In this document: positions 5,087-8,445 of the stretch, one piece after another
Numbering within the stretch: the stretch's first letter is position 1
How the letters are laid out: each line of letters starts with the position of its first letter
NCBI GenBank assembly: GCA_019090405.1
Contig: JAHRVZ010000069.1
Coordinates: forward strand, 1-8,445
DNA length: 8,445 bases
DNA from: Paracoccaceae bacterium
GTDB taxonomy: Bacteria; Pseudomonadota; Alphaproteobacteria; Rhodobacterales; Rhodobacteraceae
Reading direction: 5' to 3'
Made by a program: the position numbers and the translations under genes
The notes under the pieces: generated by a model
Database searches by the model: none
Seen by the model: the letters and a program-made list of their open reading frames with translations, nothing else
Told to the model about the DNA's origin: nothing

Positions 5087-7579
5087 ATGAAAACGCATGT
5101 TAAAGCTTTGGTTGTTGGCGGTGGCGCGGTTGGTACGTCGATTGCCTATCATCTGGCACGCGCCGGGTGGGACGATGTTATGCTGCTGGAACGGGACGAG
5201 CTGACTTCGGGTTCAACCTGGCACGCGGCTGGATTGCTGCCGTTGTTCAACATGTCCTACGCGACCACGCATATTCACAAATATTCTGTCGAGTTTTATA
5301 AAACACTTAAGGAAGAAACCGGGCTGAATGCCGGCTTTGCTGTCGTTGGTAATCTGCGTATGGCCCAGACCGAAGACCGTATGGATGAATACCGCCTGTA
5401 TGCGTCGACCGCCGAAACCTGTGGCGTGCCATATGTGTTTTTAACCCCTGATGAGGTGAAACAGCGTTGGCCGCTGATCCGCACCGATGATCTGAAGGGC
5501 GCGCTGTATCACGACACGGATGGCTATATTAATCCGGCAGATGTGACCATGGCGATGGCCAAAGGGGCACGCCAGCGCGGCGTCATCATCGAACGCAAAT
5601 GGCAGGCGGATGCGTTTCAGTGGAACGGCGAGGCCTGGGAGGTGACCGTTACCAAGATGGTGGAAAAAGGCGGCAACCTTATTGCTAGCGACGAACAGGT
5701 CATTATCACGGCAGAGCATGTGGTCACAGCATCAGGCAACCATGCGCAGCGCACGGCCAATATGCTGGGCATAAAACTGCCCGCCATTCCGGTCGAGCAT
5801 CAATTCATCGTCATGGAACAAGACCCGGCGCTGGTTGAATGGCGTGCTGCAGGCAATGCCGAGCATCCTGTTATCCGCGACGCTGATGCGCAGTCTTATG
5901 TCCGTGAAGAACGTGGCGGCTGGATTCTGGGCGTTTATGAAAAAACCGCACCTGCGCGGTTTGAACATGGCGTACCCGACAGTTTTCGCGCTGACCTGTT
6001 TCCCTTGGCACTTGAGCGGATCGAAGAGCAATACATGGCGATGATCCGCCGGATACCATCCTGCGAAGAATCGGGCCTCAAGGATGATTTCAACGGCCCG
6101 ATTTGCTATACTCCGGACGGCAACCCACTTGTTGGCCCGGCACCGGGGCTGCGCAATATGTGGCTGGCCGAAGGCTTTTCGTTTGGCATCACAGCGGCTG
6201 GCGGCACCGGCTATTACCTTGCGCAGATGATGGTGGATGGCGAGGCCGAGATTGATATGGCCAGCCTTGATCCCAAACGCTATGGCGACTGGATGACCAC
6301 GGAATTTGCAGCCCGCAAAAATGAAGAATGCTACGACCACGTTTATATTCTGCACCATCCGGATGAGGAACGCCCGGCCTGTCGTCCTTTGCGCACCTCA
6401 CCTGCCTATGACCGGCAAAAGGCACTGGGTGCACAGTTCGGGTTTGTGAACGGCTGGGAGCGCCCGAATTATTACGCGCCAGCCGGTTTCAGCGACCATG
6501 ACAGCCGGTCTTTCCGGCGTGGGGCGTGGTGGCAATATGCCCGCGACGAGGCCTTGGCGATCCGTCAGGGGGTCGGTTTGGTGGATGCTACGGCGTTTAC
6601 CAAACACGTCATCAAAGGACCCGGAGCGACCGAATTCCTTGACTGGTTTACCTGCAATAAATTACCCAGTGTCGGGCGGATCAACCTGACCTACGCGCTG
6701 ACAGCAGCAGGTACAACGCGGACGGAATACACCATTGTTCGACTGGCCAAGGATGAATATTACCTTGTCTCAGCGGGGGCCTGGACGGCCTATGACGCGG
6801 ATTATCTGCGCAAGGCTGCGGCGGATAAAGCGCCTGATTTTGGCTATATCGAAATCCACGATGTTACCAATCAATGGGGTGTTTTTGCCATTGCCGGGCC
6901 CAAGTCGCGCGATGTTCTGAATGAGATCATCAATGATGCAGACCCGACGACTGCCCTGTCTAACAAGCGATTTCCATGGCTGACATGCCGCAATATCGAA
7001 CTGGGCATGTGTCCGGTGCGCGCTATTCGGGTGGCCTATACCGGCGAACTGGGATGGGAGTTGCATCACCCGATAGAAATGCAGAACTACCTGTGGGATC
7101 AGTTGATGATTGCCGGTAAGAAACACGGAATGAAACGGGTCGGAGCAAGGGCGCAGAACTGGTTGCGGCAGGAAAAATCCTATCGCGCCTTTGGCAACGA
7201 ATTGGGTCGGGATGCCACCCCGGCCGAGGCCGACCTGCCGCGTTTTATTGATCTGTCCAAAGAATTTCACGGCAAGGCCGAAATGCAGGCCAAGGGCATC
7301 CGTTCCAAATGTGTAACTTTGTTGATTGATGGCCCGGAAGATGCTGACCCCTGGGGCCGCGAAGTGCTGTATCATGACGGCACACGCGTTGGTCGGTTGA
7401 CGTCGGGGGGCTATTCGGTGCATTTCGGAAAAAGCATCGGAATGGGTTATATTCCAGAGGCTCTTGCCAAGCCTGGCACCCGGCTGAAGGTGAAAATGTT
7501 GGATCAACTCTGGGACGCCGAAATTACCAACGACAGCCCGTATGATCCAAAGAATGTAGAGATCCGCAAAGATGGATAA
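5087..7579 (+). CDS. Dimethylglycine/sarcosine dehydrogenase-like FAD oxidoreductase fused to a GcvT domain
   Basis: This 830-residue cytoplasmic enzyme has the layout of dimethylglycine and sarcosine dehydrogenases. Such enzymes oxidatively N-demethylate a methylated glycine at FAD and transfer the one-carbon unit to tetrahydrofolate. The N-terminal DAO domain (about 6-385) has GGGAVG (11-16) and SGSTWHAAGL with H46, which matches the histidine covalently bound to FAD in mammalian DMGDH. The linker FAO_M domain follows and ends near the family motif NGWERPNYY (455-463). The GcvT domain (about 470-715) has VAYTGELGWE (649-658) and LRQEKSYRAFG (693-703). A GcvT C-terminal barrel (about 735-820) has RVGRLTSGGYS. 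At the position of the folate-site acid (Asp in several relatives, Glu in human DMGDH as I recall it) the residue is E547. No electron-acceptor partner is encoded next to it. Marine alphaproteobacteria carry many paralogues of this type, so the substrate cannot be fixed: dimethylglycine, sarcosine or another N-methyl compound. Confidence 0.88.
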   Translation: MKTHVKALVVGGGAVGTSIAYHLARAGWDDVMLLERDELTSGSTWHAAGLLPLFNMSYATTHIHKYSVEFYKTLKEETGLNAGFAVVGNLRMAQTEDRMDEYRLYASTAETCGVPYVFLTPDEVKQRWPLIRTDDLKGALYHDTDGYINPADVTMAMAKGARQRGVIIERKWQADAFQWNGEAWEVTVTKMVEKGGNLIASDEQVIITAEHVVTASGNHAQRTANMLGIKLPAIPVEHQFIVMEQDPALVEWRAAGNAEHPVIRDADAQSYVREERGGWILGVYEKTAPARFEHGVPDSFRADLFPLALERIEEQYMAMIRRIPSCEESGLKDDFNGPICYTPDGNPLVGPAPGLRNMWLAEGFSFGITAAGGTGYYLAQMMVDGEAEIDMASLDPKRYGDWMTTEFAARKNEECYDHVYILHHPDEERPACRPLRTSPAYDRQKALGAQFGFVNGWERPNYYAPAGFSDHDSRSFRRGAWWQYARDEALAIRQGVGLVDATAFTKHVIKGPGATEFLDWFTCNKLPSVGRINLTYALTAAGTTRTEYTIVRLAKDEYYLVSAGAWTAYDADYLRKAAADKAPDFGYIEIHDVTNQWGVFAIAGPKSRDVLNEIINDADPTTALSNKRFPWLTCRNIELGMCPVRAIRVAYTGELGWELHHPIEMQNYLWDQLMIAGKKHGMKRVGARAQNWLRQEKSYRAFGNELGRDATPAEADLPRFIDLSKEFHGKAEMQAKGIRSKCVTLLIDGPEDADPWGREVLYHDGTRVGRLTSGGYSVHFGKSIGMGYIPEALAKPGTRLKVKMLDQLWDAEITNDSPYDPKNVEIRKDG

Positions 7580-7612
7580 GGCGAACGGTTTGGCAGTCCG
7601 ATGTGTCGCACC

Positions 7613-7658
7613 ATCAGCGTTGGATTGTGTCTAAAGCGCAGACTTTACCAACGTTGAT
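7613..7658 (+). repeat. Inverted repeat with 11-base arms after the dehydrogenase-GcvT gene
   Basis: ATCAGCGTTGG (7613-7623) pairs with CCAACGTTGAT (7648-7658) over 11 positions, with one G-U wobble in plus-strand RNA. Inside, TAAAG/CTTTA (7632-7636 with 7643-7647) extends the stem directly beneath the outer right arm, leaving an eight-base bulge on the left side. It starts 34 bases after the stop at 7579. No T run follows, so it may stabilise the transcript end, help Rho-dependent termination or be a protein-binding palindrome. Confidence 0.55.
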
Positions 7659-7701
7659 TGCAAATCAGTAGGTTACCAGAGAAGACAAAATGCAGGCGGA
7701 T

Positions 7702-7732
7702 GGGGCGGCCTGTCTAACAGATTGGCCACCCC
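7702..7732. terminator. GC-rich hairpin between convergent genes, probable bidirectional terminator
   Basis: GGGGCGGCC (7702-7710) and GGCCACCCC (7724-7732) form a nine-position stem with one central mismatch and a 13-base loop. The hairpin begins eight bases beyond the stop codon of the minus-strand EF-hand gene and lies 122 bases past the stop of the plus-strand dehydrogenase. On the minus strand a short T-rich stretch follows about 12 bases further on. Placement fits a terminator mainly for the EF-hand transcript, although a clear U tract is lacking. Confidence 0.55.
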
Positions 7733-7739
7733 GATAGAT

Positions 7740-8186
7740 TTAGCCGCCCTTGCGCTTGAAATCGTCGGTCGTGACCACACCATCCTCATTGCGGTCCATC
7801 AGAATGAACCAATCTTTGGACTTGGAATTGAATTCGGCTTTGGACACAACGCCATCGCCGTCAACATCATTAAACTCGCGGTTCATACCCTGATCAGCAT
7901 TTCGCATAGGACCCTTTTTGTGGCCCCCGGCGTTTTCGTTCATGTCCGCCTGTCGGGTGTCATCAAACAGTTCGTACTCAACTGAGTTGAGCGTATTGTC
8001 TTCATCCTGATCGAACATGACAAAAAGCTCGCTTCGTTTTTCCTGCGCTTCTTGCAGGCTGACTTGTCCGTCCCCATCCAGATCCCAGTTTTCGATGAAA
8101 TGGCTGCCGGGCTGGCCCTGCTGGGCAAACGCTGTTGTCCCAACGATCAATGCAATGACAGAGGGTAAGAATTTGACGCTGTGCAT
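7740..8186 (-). CDS. Secreted EF-hand calcium-binding protein
   Basis: This 148-residue protein has a signal peptide of about 21 residues (hydrophobic SVIALIVGTTAFA, cleavage before QQGQ), so it should be periplasmic or secreted. The mature part carries four 12-residue EF-hand loops in two pairs: DLDGDGQVSLQE (35-46), DQDEDNTLNSVE (59-70), DVDGDGVVSKAE (107-118) and DRNEDGVVTTDD (131-142). Loops 1 and 3 are canonical. Loop 2 has Asn instead of Gly at position 6, and loop 4 ends in Asp instead of Glu at position 12, which may alter affinity or favour Mg. A polar linker rich in Asn, Gly, His and Met (about 79-103) joins the pairs. The start is supported by AAGGA eight bases upstream. No enzymatic domain is present; a role as calcium sensor, buffer or structural partner is possible but unknown. 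It may be co-transcribed with the AhpD-like gene 83 bases upstream. Confidence 0.88.
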   Translation of the reverse strand: MHSVKFLPSVIALIVGTTAFAQQGQPGSHFIENWDLDGDGQVSLQEAQEKRSELFVMFDQDEDNTLNSVEYELFDDTRQADMNENAGGHKKGPMRNADQGMNREFNDVDGDGVVSKAEFNSKSKDWFILMDRNEDGVVTTDDFKRKGG

Positions 8187-8269
8187 AGTTGAATTCCTTA
8201 TATATTCCGATTTCTATATATACAGAACGTCAGGCCATACCCGTTCCGTCGAAATATTTTGGTGAAAGG
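8187..8269 (-). promoter_or_regulatory. AT-rich leader of the EF-hand gene
   Basis: The 83 bases upstream of the EF-hand gene hold a ribosome site (AAGGA, 8195-8199) and two TATATA blocks around 8199-8204 and 8217-8222, separated by a GC-richer stretch. The upstream block preceded by TG could serve as an extended -10 element, but I find no -35 match at the right distance. Whether this is a true promoter or only a spacer within a transcript from the AhpD-like gene is open. Confidence 0.35.
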
Positions 8270-8445
8270 CTATGTTTTTGCCAACTCATCATAACATTCC
8301 AACGCTTTGGCGGCGTACATCAGCGACGGGCCACCGCCCATCTGAATGCACATTCCAAGCACATCTGCCACCTCTTCGCGGGGTGCTTTGATCTTGACCA
8401 GTGCCTCGATGTGCAAGCTGATGCAAGGCTCGCAGCGATCTGCGA
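8270..8445 (-). CDS. AhpD-like / carboxymuconolactone decarboxylase family protein (3' end; N-terminus outside window)
   Basis: The last 57 residues are visible and end with a TAG at 8270-8272. They carry the CxxCxxxH motif as CEPCISLH, the redox-active centre of AhpD-type peroxidase partners, followed by the helical segment VKIKAPREEVADVLGMCIQMGGGPSLMYAA cut here only by description: Ala-Pro-Arg-Glu-Glu start and a GGGPSLMYAA end typical of small family members of about 110-120 residues. The cysteine pair suggests a thiol-disulfide or alkylhydroperoxidase-type role, not gamma-carboxymuconolactone decarboxylation, although the family name covers both. No signal peptide can be judged because the N-terminus is missing. 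The EF-hand gene lies 83 bases downstream on the same strand. Confidence 0.85.
   Translation of the reverse strand, partial: ADRCEPCISLHIEALVKIKAPREEVADVLGMCIQMGGGPSLMYAAKALECYDELAKT

Noticed and set aside
5732..6358. 208-residue minus-strand open frame inside the dehydrogenase-GcvT gene
   Set aside because: It is antisense to a conserved flavoprotein domain and rich in His, Arg and Cys as expected for a shadow frame; no start signal.
6770..7507. 245-residue minus-strand open frame inside the GcvT domain
   Set aside because: It lies antisense to conserved GcvT motifs and has no recognisable family features.
8230..8250. GGAAC...CGTT pattern on the minus strand resembling a general-stress (EcfG) promoter
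   Set aside because: The spacer is 13 bases where 16-17 is expected, and this system is not typical of Rhodobacterales.

Overview
The window looks like chromosomal DNA of an alphaproteobacterium, most probably a marine Rhodobacterales (Roseobacter-type) species. I infer this from moderately high GC with GC-biased third codon positions and from recognisable protein styles, above all the roughly 830-residue FAD/GcvT fusion dehydrogenase and the 328-residue D-2-hydroxyacid dehydrogenase. No database search was possible. I see no tRNA, rRNA, CRISPR array, insertion sequence, phage gene or defence gene.

Layout from left to right. A secreted SH3-domain protein (1-413, minus strand, cut by the window edge) diverges from a three-gene plus-strand run. 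That run encodes an NAD(P)-dependent D-2-hydroxyacid (glyoxylate/hydroxypyruvate) reductase (565-1551), an exported gamma-glutamyltransferase-family enzyme (1585-3366) and an FAD-linked D-lactate dehydrogenase-type oxidase (3432-4835). Gaps of 33 and 65 bases suggest one operon. A 251-base non-coding gap (4836-5086) with several small hairpins and a possible promoter follows. Next is the 830-residue dimethylglycine/sarcosine dehydrogenase-like flavoprotein fused to a folate-binding GcvT module (5087-7579). It converges on a minus-strand pair: a secreted four-EF-hand calcium-binding protein (7740-8186) and, upstream of it, the C-terminal end of an AhpD/carboxymuconolactone-decarboxylase protein (8270-8445, cut by the window edge). 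The convergent junction carries two clear inverted repeats.

How the genes may work together (inference): the first three plus-strand genes could handle small 2-hydroxy/2-oxo acids and gamma-glutamyl compounds. The reductase converts glyoxylate or hydroxypyruvate in the cytoplasm, the periplasmic GGT frees glutamate or other amines, and the flavin oxidase feeds electrons from D-lactate or a similar acid into respiration. The dehydrogenase-GcvT fusion would demethylate an N-methylated glycine and pass the one-carbon unit to tetrahydrofolate. This is ordinary heterotrophic carbon and nitrogen metabolism. I found no convincing new multi-gene system. The most useful second looks are departures from textbook active-site residues in the reductase and the GGT, and the inverted repeats in the two larger intergenic regions.
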